From the NCBI RefSeq assembly GCF_017875765.1, contig NZ_JAGGNA010000001.1, positions 1,887,001 to 1,951,000 of the forward strand: a stretch of DNA of 64,000 nt. Direction: 5' to 3'. A model generated the notes under the pieces. That model did not search any database and was not told the DNA's origin. It saw nothing but the letters and a program-made list of their open reading frames with translations. Numbering within the stretch: the stretch's first letter is position 1; each line of letters begins with the position of its first letter. The stretch comes from Flavobacterium sp. CG_23.5 (GTDB taxonomy: Bacteria; Bacteroidota; Bacteroidia; Flavobacteriales; Flavobacteriaceae). The translations under genes were made by a program, and so were the position numbers. This document shows positions 13,961-22,805 of the stretch, one piece after another.

Positions 13961-16420
13961 TTATTTCAAGGCATCGATTTTGGCCTGAACTTCGGTATCT
14001 GTTCCTTCAAAATTCTGAGTAGTAACTTTCCCATTTATGGTTGTTTTGATTGTTGCTGTTACTTTTCCATCCCCATTTGTTTTTTCAATTGCAATTTCTT
14101 TAGAAACCATATTGTTCCCCATTGCTTTTGCATTCATGAATTTGCAATTTGCATTTGTACATCCTTTAGCGATACATTCGGCTGCAGACATTGAAGTACA
14201 CATTTCAGAAGTAGCACAACAAGATGCGGTCGCAGAAATAGTATGGCTTCCTTCACCTAAAATTGGCGCAATTACCAATCCGATCAAACAAGTCAATTTA
14301 ATTAAAATGTTCATTGACGGTCCAGAAGTATCTTTGAATGGATCTCCAACAGTATCTCCAGTTACCGCCGCTTTGTGCGCATCAGAACCTTTATATGTCA
14401 TCTCACCATTGATTAAAACTCCTGCTTCAAATGATTTCTTAGCATTATCCCAAGCACCGCCCGCATTGTTCTGGAACACCGCCCAAAGCACTCCTGAAAC
14501 AGTTACTCCTGCCATATAACCTCCTAACATTTCGGCGATTAATTGATTATTGTCTCCATAAACTAATTTTCCAAGCAAAACAATTGCAATTGGAAAACCA
14601 ATAGTCAAAACCCCAGGCAACATCATTTCACGTAAAGCTGCTTTGGTAGAAATATCAACACATTTTGCATATTCCGGTTTTCCGGTTCCTTCCATAATTC
14701 CCGGAATTTCTTTGAACTGACGACGCACCTCATAAACCATATCCATTGCTGCTTTTCCAACAGAATTCATCGCTAATGCGGAGAAAACCACCGGTATCAT
14801 TCCACCCACAAATAACATCGCTAAAACTGGTGCTTTGAAAATATTGATTCCGTCAATTCCTGTAAAAGTTACATAAGCTGCAAATAAAGCTAATGAAGTT
14901 AATGCCGCCGAAGCAATAGCAAAACCTTTTCCTGTTGCAGCAGTAGTGTTTCCTACTGAATCCAAAATATCGGTTCTGGTACGCACTTCTTTTGGTAATT
15001 CGCTCATTTCGGCAATTCCACCAGCATTGTCAGAAATTGGTCCAAAAGCATCGATTGCTAATTGCATCGCCGTTGTTGCCATCATTGCTGAAGCCGCTAA
15101 TGCTACTCCGTAAAATCCTGCAAAGGCATATGAAGTCCAAATTGCCGCAGCAAATAATAAAACGGTTGGAAAGGTAGAAATCATTCCAGTTGCCAAACCA
15201 GCAATCACGTTCGTTCCTGCACCAGTACTTGATTTTTGAACAATAGCCATAACTGGTTTTGTCCCTAATCCCGTATAATATTCAGTTACCGATGAAATGA
15301 CTGCGCCAACAGTTAATCCAACAAGGGTTGCATAAAAAACTCGCATCGATGAAATATCTTGAATTCCTTCTCCGAAGAAATTCATTTTCATCGTTTCCGG
15401 CAACATATATTGAACTAAGAAATAACAAGCAATTGCCGTTAATAAAATAGAAACCCAGTTCCCAATATTTAACGCTTTTTGAACTTGTTTTTCTTTTGCA
15501 TTTTCATCAGTAATTTTCACTAACATCGTTCCGATGATAGAAAATAAAATTCCAAAACCTGCGATTGCCATTGGTAACAAAATAGGACCAATTCCGCCAA
15601 AAACATCTTGAATGTTTCCGCCCATGTCTTTAATCACATAATTCCCAAGAACCATTGCTGCCAAAACTGTGGCAACATAAGAACCAAATAAATCGGCACC
15701 CATTCCGGCCACATCTCCTACATTATCCCCTACGTTATCTGCAATAGTAGCTGGATTACGAGGATCATCTTCCGGGATTCCTGCTTCAACTTTACCCACT
15801 AAATCAGCACCAACATCGGCCGCTTTTGTATAAATACCACCACCAACACGGGCAAACAAAGCAATCGATTCTGCGCCAAGAGAAAACCCAGCTAATGTTT
15901 CCAGTACTTTGGTCATATCTTCTGATGAAGTCCAAACACCGCCCATAAAATAATTATAGAAAAAAATAAAGAAACTAGTCAAACCTAAAACTGCTAAACC
16001 GGCAACTCCCAATCCCATTACTGTTCCACCACCAAAAGAAACTTTCAATGCTTGAGGTAAACTGGTGCGCGCTGCCTGTGTGGTTCTTACGTTCGTTTTT
16101 GTTGCGATTTTCATTCCCATATTTCCAGCAAAAGCAGAGAAAAATGCTCCAAAAATAAAAGCGACAACTATTAATATGTTGGTGGTATGGAATAAAAAAG
16201 ACATTCCTGCAAGAACAATACTTGCTCCAACTACGAAGAAAGCTAACAATCTATATTCTGCTTTGAGGAAAGCCAAAGCGCCTTCATAGATATAATCTGA
16301 AATCTCTTTCATTTTACCGTCTCCAGCATCTTGTTTTAAAACCCAAGTTCTTTTGGCAAACATAAATGCCAATCCAATAAATGCCATGACTATTGGCAAG
16401 TAAATCATTATTGTATTCAT
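13961..16420 (-). CDS. hppA: Membrane-bound ion-translocating pyrophosphatase
   Basis: The 819-residue polytopic protein hydrolyses pyrophosphate to pump H+ and/or Na+. It carries the substrate motif DVGADLVGKVE near residue 207, the acidic DDPRNPATIADNVGDNVGD near 222 and a second NVGD-type motif near the C-terminus (GDTVGDPFKDTSGP, about 689). The motif GNTTAATGKG (about 494) has Ala and Gly where K+-independent enzymes have Lys and Thr, so a K+-dependent enzyme is expected. Ion specificity is not decided. After the last core membrane helix there is an unusual tail of about 100 residues, with a Cys cluster (SCCATSEMC ... CTNANC) and a beta-like end. The soluble pyrophosphatase gene lies just upstream on the same strand but behind a terminator. 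Confidence 0.96.
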   Translation of the reverse strand: MNTIMIYLPIVMAFIGLAFMFAKRTWVLKQDAGDGKMKEISDYIYEGALAFLKAEYRLLAFFVVGASIVLAGMSFLFHTTNILIVVAFIFGAFFSAFAGNMGMKIATKTNVRTTQAARTSLPQALKVSFGGGTVMGLGVAGLAVLGLTSFFIFFYNYFMGGVWTSSEDMTKVLETLAGFSLGAESIALFARVGGGIYTKAADVGADLVGKVEAGIPEDDPRNPATIADNVGDNVGDVAGMGADLFGSYVATVLAAMVLGNYVIKDMGGNIQDVFGGIGPILLPMAIAGFGILFSIIGTMLVKITDENAKEKQVQKALNIGNWVSILLTAIACYFLVQYMLPETMKMNFFGEGIQDISSMRVFYATLVGLTVGAVISSVTEYYTGLGTKPVMAIVQKSSTGAGTNVIAGLATGMISTFPTVLLFAAAIWTSYAFAGFYGVALAASAMMATTAMQLAIDAFGPISDNAGGIAEMSELPKEVRTRTDILDSVGNTTAATGKGFAIASAALTSLALFAAYVTFTGIDGINIFKAPVLAMLFVGGMIPVVFSALAMNSVGKAAMDMVYEVRRQFKEIPGIMEGTGKPEYAKCVDISTKAALREMMLPGVLTIGFPIAIVLLGKLVYGDNNQLIAEMLGGYMAGVTVSGVLWAVFQNNAGGAWDNAKKSFEAGVLINGEMTYKGSDAHKAAVTGDTVGDPFKDTSGPSMNILIKLTCLIGLVIAPILGEGSHTISATASCCATSEMCTSMSAAECIAKGCTNANCKFMNAKAMGNNMVSKEIAIEKTNGDGKVTATIKTTINGKVTTQNFEGTDTEVQAKIDALK

Positions 16421-16472
16421 AATTTTGGTGTGGTTTTTGGTTATTTTCGTTAATGTAACGAAACGAAAATAA

Positions 16473-16508
16473 ACAAAAAAGCAATACTCTTTACAGAATA
16501 TTGCTTTA
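16473..16508 (-). terminator. Terminator after ppa
   Basis: On the minus strand AAAGCAATATTCT and AGTATTGCTTTTTTG form an imperfect stem with a T-run, separating ppa from hppA transcription. Confidence 0.75.
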
Positions 16509-16531
16509 TTTATAAAAATTATGAAAATTAT

Positions 16532-17062
16532 TTATTTAATACTAAATAATCCTTCTGGTTTGTTTTCAATATCATTAAAACGTTTTGTACATTCTTTAAT
16601 GATCGCATACGCTTCATTTACATCTCCCCAACCACCAACATCTACTGTTTTATTTTCCAGATCTTTATATACTTGGAAAAAATGCTCAATTTCTTTTAAT
16701 AAATGTGGATTCATATCTGACAAGTCATTCAATGAATTCCAGATTGGATCTGAAACTGGTACACAAATCACTTTTTCATCTGGTCCTTTATCATCTGCCA
16801 TGTGAAAAACCCCAATTGGTTTTACTTCCATTACACATCCAGGAAAAGTTGGTTCATTTACTAAAACCAAAACATCTAATGGATCTCCGTCTAAAGCTAA
16901 TGTTTCCGGGATAAACCCGTAATCAGCAGGATACATCATTGACGAAAATAACATTCTGTCAAAACGCATTCTTTTTATTTCGAAATCATATTCGTATTTA
17001 TTTCTACTTCCTCTTGGTATTTCGATTAAGACATCGAAAGTTGTTAATTTGTCTGCAGTCAT
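16532..17062 (-). CDS. ppa: Soluble inorganic pyrophosphatase (family I)
   Basis: The 176-residue protein has the family I signature DGDPLDV near residue 59, the N-terminal EIPRGSRNKYEYD (about 14-26) and the YPADYGFIPET loop (about 44-54), which together provide the Mg-PPi site. It removes pyrophosphate in the cytoplasm. It has its own promoter with well-spaced boxes and a terminator, so it is separate from the adjacent membrane pyrophosphatase gene despite the related substrate. Confidence 0.96.
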   Translation of the reverse strand: MTADKLTTFDVLIEIPRGSRNKYEYDFEIKRMRFDRMLFSSMMYPADYGFIPETLALDGDPLDVLVLVNEPTFPGCVMEVKPIGVFHMADDKGPDEKVICVPVSDPIWNSLNDLSDMNPHLLKEIEHFFQVYKDLENKTVDVGGWGDVNEAYAIIKECTKRFNDIENKPEGLFSIK

Positions 17063-17090
17063 TTTAATTTTCTTATCTATAATTATCTTG

Positions 17091-17120
17091 CAAAAATAAG
17101 CAAACGATACGTTTTTACAA
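17091..17120 (-). promoter_or_regulatory. ppa promoter
   Basis: On the minus strand TTG is followed after 19 bases by TATTTTTG, an exact match to TAnnTTTG with canonical spacing. The ppa ATG lies about 29 bases after the box. Confidence 0.65.
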
Positions 17121-17123
17121 TGA

Positions 17124-17148
17124 AAAATCCATGTTATCTGTACATTAA
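17124..17148. repeat. 25-bp direct repeat, left copy
   Basis: Identical over 25 bases to a copy at 18323 in the same orientation (core TCCATGTTATCTGTACATTA). The two copies bracket about 1.17 kb containing a type IX sorting-domain remnant and a barrel-protein gene. Confidence 0.85.
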
Positions 17149-17249
17149 TTTCAACTTATTTTGTACAACTATTAAATACGTCAATTCGAGTAAATTTTAA
17201 CTCATTTTACTTCTATAAAAAATAAACAAAACAACATTTATAAGAAATT

Positions 17250-17444
17250 TTGTTATATTTTCGTTTAAAAATAAACTATAGGACAGAATTTACATCTATA
17301 TACAGATTAGTTTATCCTGCCAAAATAAGAAATACAAAAAGTTTACTGGTAAATCTAAATAACAAATTAATCTCCGGAACCTATTTTATTCAAATAAAAA
17401 CGGAAACTGATGTAATAAAAAAACAAAATATTTTAAATCGTTAA
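17250..17444 (+). pseudogene. Remnant of a type IX secretion C-terminal sorting domain
   Basis: This 64-codon open stretch ends LISGTYFIQIKTETDVIKKQ and NILNR. That is the pattern of type A sorting domains (SLSSGTYFVKI....KKIIK), here preceded by NLNN as in the usual NLxxLxxG. No Met start is available (first usable codon TTG) and the conserved GQ turn upstream is degraded (VYPAKIRNT). The rest of the cargo protein is missing. It reads as the 3' end of a broken gene for a secreted protein, lying in the direct-repeat-flanked segment five bases before the barrel gene. Confidence 0.6.
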
Positions 17445-17448
17445 TCTC

Positions 17449-18210
17449 ATGATAAAAAAAATAATAGCACTACTTTTATTGAGTATCCCCCTTTTGGGGA
17501 ATGCTCAATCTATAGAAGATTGGCAAGTGGGGATTAATCTAAACCCTTTTTATTTCGATTGGAACAGTAACGATCAAGGACTCACTGATGTCCATCAAAA
17601 CATCCCAAATGGGTTAGGTTTTGGTCTAACCGTAGAAAAAAATTGGAATACACATTGGGGTATAAAAACAGGTGTAGAATATTCTAAACAGAACAAAAAA
17701 TATGATGATGCCCAGTACAGTGGAAATGTTTATCTGGCCGATATTAATATGGATTTTAAATATTACAAAATCCCATTAACTATTCAGTATTCACACCCAA
17801 TAAACAAAAATAGATACCTAACATTCAATCAAGGTATCCAATTCTCTTTTTTAAATGATTACAAAACAACAATCGATGACGCGCTGCAAAGTACAATTTT
17901 CACACCTAATCAGAGGGTTTTCATCTCAAAAATTAATGCAAATGACTCCAATAACACAAATCCTGGGTGGATATATAAAAAAAACACATTTGGAATAATC
18001 GGTTCGGTTGGTATAAAAGGTTTTTTAACTAAAAAAATATCATATAGTACAAATTTGAGATATGAGTATGATTTAACTTATTCAGATTTAGATGAATATT
18101 ACATTTTAAATAAGAATAAAGCTAACAATTTTAGGCTAGGACTAGAACTTGGTCTTCAATATCATTTTTCTTTAAAAGGGTGTGGTTTTTGTGCTTTGCA
18201 AAAACACTAA
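17449..18210 (+). CDS. Outer-membrane beta-barrel protein (PorT/OmpA-barrel type)
   Basis: The 253-residue protein has a signal peptide (IKKIIALLLLSIPLLGNAQS) and alternating hydrophobic/aromatic strands typical of small outer-membrane barrels. Examples are WGIKTGVEYSKQNKKYD, YYKIPLTIQYSHP, GIIGSVGIKGF and LGLELGLQYHF. The C-terminus ends GCGFCALQKH, with two Cys after the last strand, which is odd for a barrel. It belongs to the loose outer-membrane-protein beta-barrel family common in Bacteroidota; no specific role can be given. It lies inside the segment bounded by 25-bp repeats. Confidence 0.75.
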   Translation: MIKKIIALLLLSIPLLGNAQSIEDWQVGINLNPFYFDWNSNDQGLTDVHQNIPNGLGFGLTVEKNWNTHWGIKTGVEYSKQNKKYDDAQYSGNVYLADINMDFKYYKIPLTIQYSHPINKNRYLTFNQGIQFSFLNDYKTTIDDALQSTIFTPNQRVFISKINANDSNNTNPGWIYKKNTFGIIGSVGIKGFLTKKISYSTNLRYEYDLTYSDLDEYYILNKNKANNFRLGLELGLQYHFSLKGCGFCALQKH

Positions 18211-18272
18211 AAAATACTCAAACGCAATCTTAGAAAAACTTTAATTTTAATTATTTATTAAAAAACATCTGA

Positions 18273-18309
18273 GCAGGGTTTATCGCACTATTTTGCGTTT
18301 AAACCTTGC
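18273..18309 (+). terminator. Hairpin after the barrel-protein gene
   Basis: GCAGGGTTTATCGCA pairs imperfectly with TGCGTTTAAACCTTGC across TAT/TTT. The T-run after it is poor, so termination efficiency is uncertain. Confidence 0.5.
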
Positions 18310-18322
18310 TTAGCTTGTTATT

Positions 18323-18347
18323 AAAATCCATGTTATCTGTACATTAA
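18323..18347. repeat. 25-bp direct repeat, right copy
   Basis: Exact repeat of the 25 bases at 17124-17148, placed just beyond the 3' end of the glycosylase gene. Confidence 0.85.
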
Positions 18348-18359
18348 ATTTTAAAAAAA

Positions 18360-18968
18360 CTAATATTGATAGGTGATCGTTCTATTTCGTTTATTCAAGT
18401 AATGGTGCCACAAAAGATAAGTGGCATACGAACGGAATGGACTCCATTGTTCAGCATGAATTTCCATAGCCTCTTTATCATGAATACTCAGTAATTCCTT
18501 CATGGTATTAACCACCGCAATATCGCCCAAAGGCAATAAATCTGGGACATGCAAACAAAACATCAAATAAATATCGATGGTCCAATTTCCTATTCCTTTG
18601 ATTTTAATAAGCTCTTCCCGTACTTGTTGAACCGTTTTATCAGGCAAAGTTTCTAAATCTAACTCTTTATTTACTATCGCTGTCGCCAAAGCTTTGATGT
18701 AGGACGTTTTCTGACGGCTTACACCAAGATTTCTATATTCTTCCTCCGAAACAGGAAGCAAAATCTCTGGCTCTATTACTTTTAGACTGGCTTTTATTTT
18801 TAAAAAAGTAGCTTTAGCAGATTCGATAGACACTTGTTGTTCTAAAATCAGCAACACTAAAGTCTCAAAACCTTGCGGTCTTTTTGGAATCGTGGGAAGT
18901 CCGTATTTTTCTATAATGATTTTGAAAATAGCATCTTTTCCTGAAAGATATTCGATCGCTTGTTGCAT
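18360..18968 (-). CDS. DNA-3-methyladenine glycosylase II-like (HhH-GPD) protein
   Basis: The 202-residue protein removes alkylated bases in base-excision repair. It shows LLILEQQVSIESAKATF (about 43-59), the helix-hairpin-helix KIKGIGNWT near 123 and the catalytic aspartate in LPLGDIAV near 147. This is the AlkA/MPG-like subgroup without the N-terminal AlkA domain and without the iron-sulfur cluster Cys residues of Nth/MutY. It appears to stand alone, downstream of a dispersed repeat that lies before its start codon. Confidence 0.9.
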   Translation of the reverse strand: MQQAIEYLSGKDAIFKIIIEKYGLPTIPKRPQGFETLVLLILEQQVSIESAKATFLKIKASLKVIEPEILLPVSEEEYRNLGVSRQKTSYIKALATAIVNKELDLETLPDKTVQQVREELIKIKGIGNWTIDIYLMFCLHVPDLLPLGDIAVVNTMKELLSIHDKEAMEIHAEQWSPFRSYATYLLWHHYLNKRNRTITYQY

Positions 18969-18981
18969 AATCTAATTTTTT

Positions 18982-19063
18982 TAGCCCAGATGGAAACGGC
19001 ATCCTTTTTATCTCGTTTTGAAAACGAGATAAAAAGATATAGTGAACAGCTGGAAATAGCTCC
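18982..19063 (-). repeat. Dispersed intergenic repeat, copy C
   Basis: On the minus strand: GGAGCTATTTCCAGCTGTTC, TATATCTTTTT, a perfect inner stem ATCTCGTTTT/AAAACGAGAT, then AAAAAGGATGCCGTTTCC and TGGGCTA. Flanks match copies B and A; the inner stem sequence differs in each. Confidence 0.8.
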
Positions 19064-19102
19064 AAATTCCGCTTATTATCCGAATGACAGATTGGTCAAG
19101 TA

Positions 19103-21589
19103 TTAGAAATAAAAACCAAATGATCCTTTTACGGAAAAACGATTGGTATCCGGCGTGTTTAAATAACTGCCTCTCCAAGCCAAATCAATACGCAAAAATT
19201 TAAAAATGTTCCCAATTCCCGCTTGGTATTCCCAATATACGTTCTCAGGTGCATTATAGGCTAAGCCAGAAGCATTAATGGCTCTGTTCGCATCTGATAT
19301 CGTTCCATATACTCCTCTTACCCCAATAATTTCCCTCCAATTGAGTTTTCTCATAAAAGGGATTCTAGAAAACAATCTCCCTTGAAAATTATGGTTCCAT
19401 TGAAATGTAGCATATTGATCCGTAATAAACTCATAATAATTCAGGTTACTAAAGCTACTTTCGTTAGAGAAAAAAGTTTGATTTCCCGGAATAACGCTCA
19501 TCAATCCCAAAGGAATTGTACCAAAGGTTTTCCCCACCTCAACAATGATGTTTGAACGCCCTAAAGGTCCTATTATGATGGGTTGCTTATAATAGAATTG
19601 GATTTTTTCGTATTTGAAATCACTATTGAATAGACCTTTAAAGCCGTGACTGAAATTGACAAAAACATCACTAAATGGACTGTCTACAATATCTCGTTCT
19701 ACAGCAAATCCAATCGCTTTTCTTTTGGGCGTAAAATTGACCCGAAAATTAACTTCTGATTGTTTGACATCGCTTTTAGTAATCGTTTGGGCTGCATCCG
19801 TATAATAATCTAAACTAAATGTAGGTGAAGCAGATTCTAAGGTTCTATAGGAAAATCCGGTTTGAAAAGTTAAGTTTTTAATCGGTTCAACTTCTAAACC
19901 GAATGTACTTAAATTAATGTTTGTCAATTTACCATTATTCCCGGAAGCAAAAATCGTGGACGAAGCACTGCTCCTACCCAAGACATCCGATGATGTTGTT
20001 AAACTCGCGCCTATTTGTTCCACATCACGCCTGTTTCCTCCAGATAAAATAAGTCGGTTTTTCTTATCGACCATCCATTTTCCGGAAAATCCGTACTTGA
20101 ATTTATCGTCTTTAAAACCATAGGCCGTATACCCTTGTAATCGCCAAGTATCACCAGTACCAAAATAAGTTCTTGCTCCAGTGCGCAATCGAACACCTTC
20201 TACTTCGTTGTATCCAAATGTCGAAAAAATAGGGCCATAATCCAGATTGCCAAACTGCACATAACCACTGGCAAGCACTTTTACTGAACTCGTTATTTGT
20301 TTGAACTTCTTGACGGTCTTCAACGTGTCCAGCATTTTATAAACTCCTAATTCATCTTTACTTAAATTTTCAAATCGGTTTTCATGCCAAAAATCATCTG
20401 TTTTTTCGTAAACTGATTTGTCAACATAATTGACCTCATCTTTATAAAAAGAGGCTGGTTTCTCCTTATTAAATTCATGGTGTCGATACAATGAAGTTCG
20501 CTTTCCGTAAAGCCCTTTTGATTTTTCTTTTTTGTTCAAAGCAAAGTCTGACATAATATAATCGCGAGTCAATAAAAAGACGGAATCATTTACCACATCA
20601 AATTCCTGCTCTAAATAAATGTCTTTTACCCAGTTGATATTGGCACTTTTGGTAACCGCCAGGTTAATTTTTTTGATTGCAAATGTGGTGTCATTTACCC
20701 AAAAATCCCCCTTGAAAGTCAGTTCATTTTTACGGCGAGGATAGAACACAATATTGTAACACCATTTTTTATTCACAAACGCACTGTCTCTTAACACGTA
20801 ATTATAAACATCAATTCCAGTAGTAGATAAAGGACTTGTAAAACTTTTGTCAAAAAAAGTAAGGTGATTGTCATAGATATTATAATCCGAATACAAATCT
20901 TTAACAAAAGACAAAATTTGTTGATTCTCTTCAAAACCTGATGTTTTGTTAGCCTTCATCTTCTCTTTTACCTTCTTCAATTTATTATCGCCATACACAT
21001 CATATAACGCTTCATTGATAAAAACAGGCAAATAGGTTTTTCCGGTGATTTTAGAGGTATCCACTTGATCGAAAATAAATTCCATGCCTTTAAAAAGCTT
21101 ACCTTTCATAAAAGCACTATCAATAGTATTCATATCAAACTCTACCTTCTCATACTTTTCCATTTGGTATTGAGCAAATAAATTCAAACCATTTTTGCGC
21201 TTGTGCGCCCAAATCTCCCTAAGAATATCCAATGCAGGATTAGTTTTCTTTGAAGTTTTACCCGTAAAAATTACTACTTCTTTTAAGCTTTCGGCTTCGC
21301 TCAACACAATTTTGAAATTATAATTCACCGGTTTATCCAAAGTAACTTCCCTCTCTGAAAATCCTGCCGCAGATACAACTATTGTGGTATATGTTTTTGC
21401 CGATTCGATATAAAAACGACCGTCTTCATTGGTAACAATACCTTCGTACGAATCCTTGAAAACTACATTTGCAAAAGGAATAGGCAGATTTGTTTTATCG
21501 AGAACAATGCCGCTCACTTTTGTTTGCGCAAAAATGTCATTCGCAAAGACGAATAAAAAAAGCAGACTTAATATTAGGATTTTTTTCAT
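19103..21589 (-). CDS. DUF5686 / carboxypeptidase-regulatory outer-membrane protein
   Basis: The protein (about 828 residues from the chosen start) has a signal peptide (KKILILSLLFLFVFANDIFAQ) and a carboxypeptidase-regulatory domain (TKVSGIVLDKTNLPIPFANV, residues about 22-105). A long DUF5686-type region and a C-terminal barrel (ending FSVKGSFGFYF) follow. The ATG giving MKKILILS is preferred because it places the signal peptide at the N-terminus; an ATG 24 bases earlier is also in frame. A terminator separates it from the upstream pdhB gene. It is an outer-membrane protein of unknown cargo; no plug domain is evident. Confidence 0.85.
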   Translation of the reverse strand: MKKILILSLLFLFVFANDIFAQTKVSGIVLDKTNLPIPFANVVFKDSYEGIVTNEDGRFYIESAKTYTTIVVSAAGFSEREVTLDKPVNYNFKIVLSEAESLKEVVIFTGKTSKKTNPALDILREIWAHKRKNGLNLFAQYQMEKYEKVEFDMNTIDSAFMKGKLFKGMEFIFDQVDTSKITGKTYLPVFINEALYDVYGDNKLKKVKEKMKANKTSGFEENQQILSFVKDLYSDYNIYDNHLTFFDKSFTSPLSTTGIDVYNYVLRDSAFVNKKWCYNIVFYPRRKNELTFKGDFWVNDTTFAIKKINLAVTKSANINWVKDIYLEQEFDVVNDSVFLLTRDYIMSDFALNKKEKSKGLYGKRTSLYRHHEFNKEKPASFYKDEVNYVDKSVYEKTDDFWHENRFENLSKDELGVYKMLDTLKTVKKFKQITSSVKVLASGYVQFGNLDYGPIFSTFGYNEVEGVRLRTGARTYFGTGDTWRLQGYTAYGFKDDKFKYGFSGKWMVDKKNRLILSGGNRRDVEQIGASLTTSSDVLGRSSASSTIFASGNNGKLTNINLSTFGLEVEPIKNLTFQTGFSYRTLESASPTFSLDYYTDAAQTITKSDVKQSEVNFRVNFTPKRKAIGFAVERDIVDSPFSDVFVNFSHGFKGLFNSDFKYEKIQFYYKQPIIIGPLGRSNIIVEVGKTFGTIPLGLMSVIPGNQTFFSNESSFSNLNYYEFITDQYATFQWNHNFQGRLFSRIPFMRKLNWREIIGVRGVYGTISDANRAINASGLAYNAPENVYWEYQAGIGNIFKFLRIDLAWRGSYLNTPDTNRFSVKGSFGFYF

Positions 21590-21593
21590 AATT

Positions 21594-21636
21594 GTAAAAA
21601 AAAACTTCATCAAATTTTCTTATGATGAAGTTTCTT
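21594..21636 (-). terminator. Terminator between pdhB and the DUF5686 gene
   Basis: On the minus strand AAACTTCATC pairs with GATGAAGTTT and is followed by nine T residues. Confidence 0.85.
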
Positions 21637-21651
21637 TAGTATTGTTATTGA

Positions 21652-22629
21652 TTATTTGTACATTACTTTTTTTACCGCCTTTATAACATCGGCTGAATTT
21701 GGCAACCATTCTTTCAGTAATACTGGAGAGTAAGGCGCTGGCGTATCAGCCGTGGTGATTCTTTGAATTGGCGCATCAAGAAAATCAAAAGCACGTTCTT
21801 GAACGATGTATGCAATCTCCGATGAAACACTTGCAAAAGGCCAAGCCTCTTCAAGAATTACCAATCGATTTGTTTTCTTAACCGAAGTTAAAATCGTTTC
21901 ATGATCCATAGGACGAACGGTTCTTAAATCGATAATCTCACAAGAAATTCCTTCTTTCGCTAATTCGTCGGCAGCAATATAAGCTTCTTTGATTATTTTT
22001 CCGAAAGACACAATCGTAACATCAGTTCCGGCACGTTTAATATCTGCAACACCAAGCGGTATTAAATATTCACCGTCTGGAACTTCTCCTTTGTCCCCAT
22101 ACATTTGCTCTGATTCCATGAAAATGACAGGATCATTATCGCGAATTGCAGCTTTCAAAAGTCCTTTGGCATCATAAACGTTAGAGGGAACCACAACTTT
22201 AAGACCTGGCGTATTCGCAAACCAGTTTTCTAAAGCTTGTGAGTGAGTCGCTCCTAATTGTCCTGCTGAAGCGGTTGGCCCACGAAAAACGATAGGCACA
22301 TTAAATTGTCCACCAGTCATCTGACGCATTTTCGCCGCATTATTTATAATTTGATCAATTCCCACTAAACAGAAATTGAATGTCATATATTCTACAATTG
22401 GACGACACCCGTTCATCGCTGATCCTACTGCAATACCAGTAAAACCAAGCTCAGCGATTGGAGTATCAATAACTCTTTTTTCGCCAAATTCAGCAAGCAT
22501 TCCTTTGGATGCTTTGTACGCACCATTATATTCAGCAACTTCTTCACCCATTAAGTATATGGACTCATCCAGACGCATTTCTTCACTCATCGCTTCGCAA
22601 ATGGCCTCTCTAAATTGTATAGTTCTCAT
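21652..22629 (-). CDS. pdhB: Pyruvate dehydrogenase E1 component, beta subunit
   Basis: The 325-residue protein from the ATG before RTIQFREAI has the E1-beta features: EAMSEEMRLDESIYLMGEEV at the N-terminus, GFTGIAVGSAMNGCRPIVEY (about 63-82), PTASAGQLGATHSQALE (about 117-133) and the C-terminal domain starting near 200 (TIVSFGKI). With E1-alpha it decarboxylates pyruvate using thiamine diphosphate. The alpha subunit and E2 are not in this window, so the complex is encoded at scattered loci. A longer upstream reading adds a hydrophobic unrelated stretch and is rejected. A -7 box lies about 40 bases upstream. Confidence 0.95.
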   Translation of the reverse strand: MRTIQFREAICEAMSEEMRLDESIYLMGEEVAEYNGAYKASKGMLAEFGEKRVIDTPIAELGFTGIAVGSAMNGCRPIVEYMTFNFCLVGIDQIINNAAKMRQMTGGQFNVPIVFRGPTASAGQLGATHSQALENWFANTPGLKVVVPSNVYDAKGLLKAAIRDNDPVIFMESEQMYGDKGEVPDGEYLIPLGVADIKRAGTDVTIVSFGKIIKEAYIAADELAKEGISCEIIDLRTVRPMDHETILTSVKKTNRLVILEEAWPFASVSSEIAYIVQERAFDFLDAPIQRITTADTPAPYSPVLLKEWLPNSADVIKAVKKVMYK

Positions 22630-22663
22630 AGTTGTATATTGTACGTGTGTAATTTTCGAAAAG

Positions 22664-22671
22664 CAAAAATA
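22664..22671 (-). promoter_or_regulatory. Putative pdhB -7 box
   Basis: TATTTTTG on the minus strand, exact TAnnTTTG match, about 35 bases before the start codon. No clear -33 element was found. Confidence 0.4.
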
Positions 22672-22717
22672 AATATTTAAAATCACTTAAATGCATAAAT
22701 CACTTTAAAATAATCAC

Positions 22718-22805
22718 GAGCTATTTCCGGCTAACCGCTATATCTTCTTGCAGTCTAGTCCTAAAAAACTAGACTGCAAGAAGGATGCCGCTTTTATTCG
22801 GGCTA
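22718..22805 (+). repeat. Dispersed intergenic repeat, copy B with 16-bp perfect inner stem
   Basis: GAGCTATTTCCGGCTAACCG, then CTTCTTGCAGTCTAGT pairing perfectly with ACTAGACTGCAAGAAG around an 8-base loop, then GATGCCGCTTTTATTCGGGCTA. The outer segments match copies A and C. The rest of the 470-base gap between pdhB and etfB holds only the etfB -7 box. Confidence 0.8.

Noticed and set aside
14037..14519. 160-residue open frame antisense to hppA
   Set aside because: Mirror of a strongly conserved gene's codon pattern; no family features. Similar antisense frames over etfB, accD, tamL, purH and the POT genes were rejected for the same reason.
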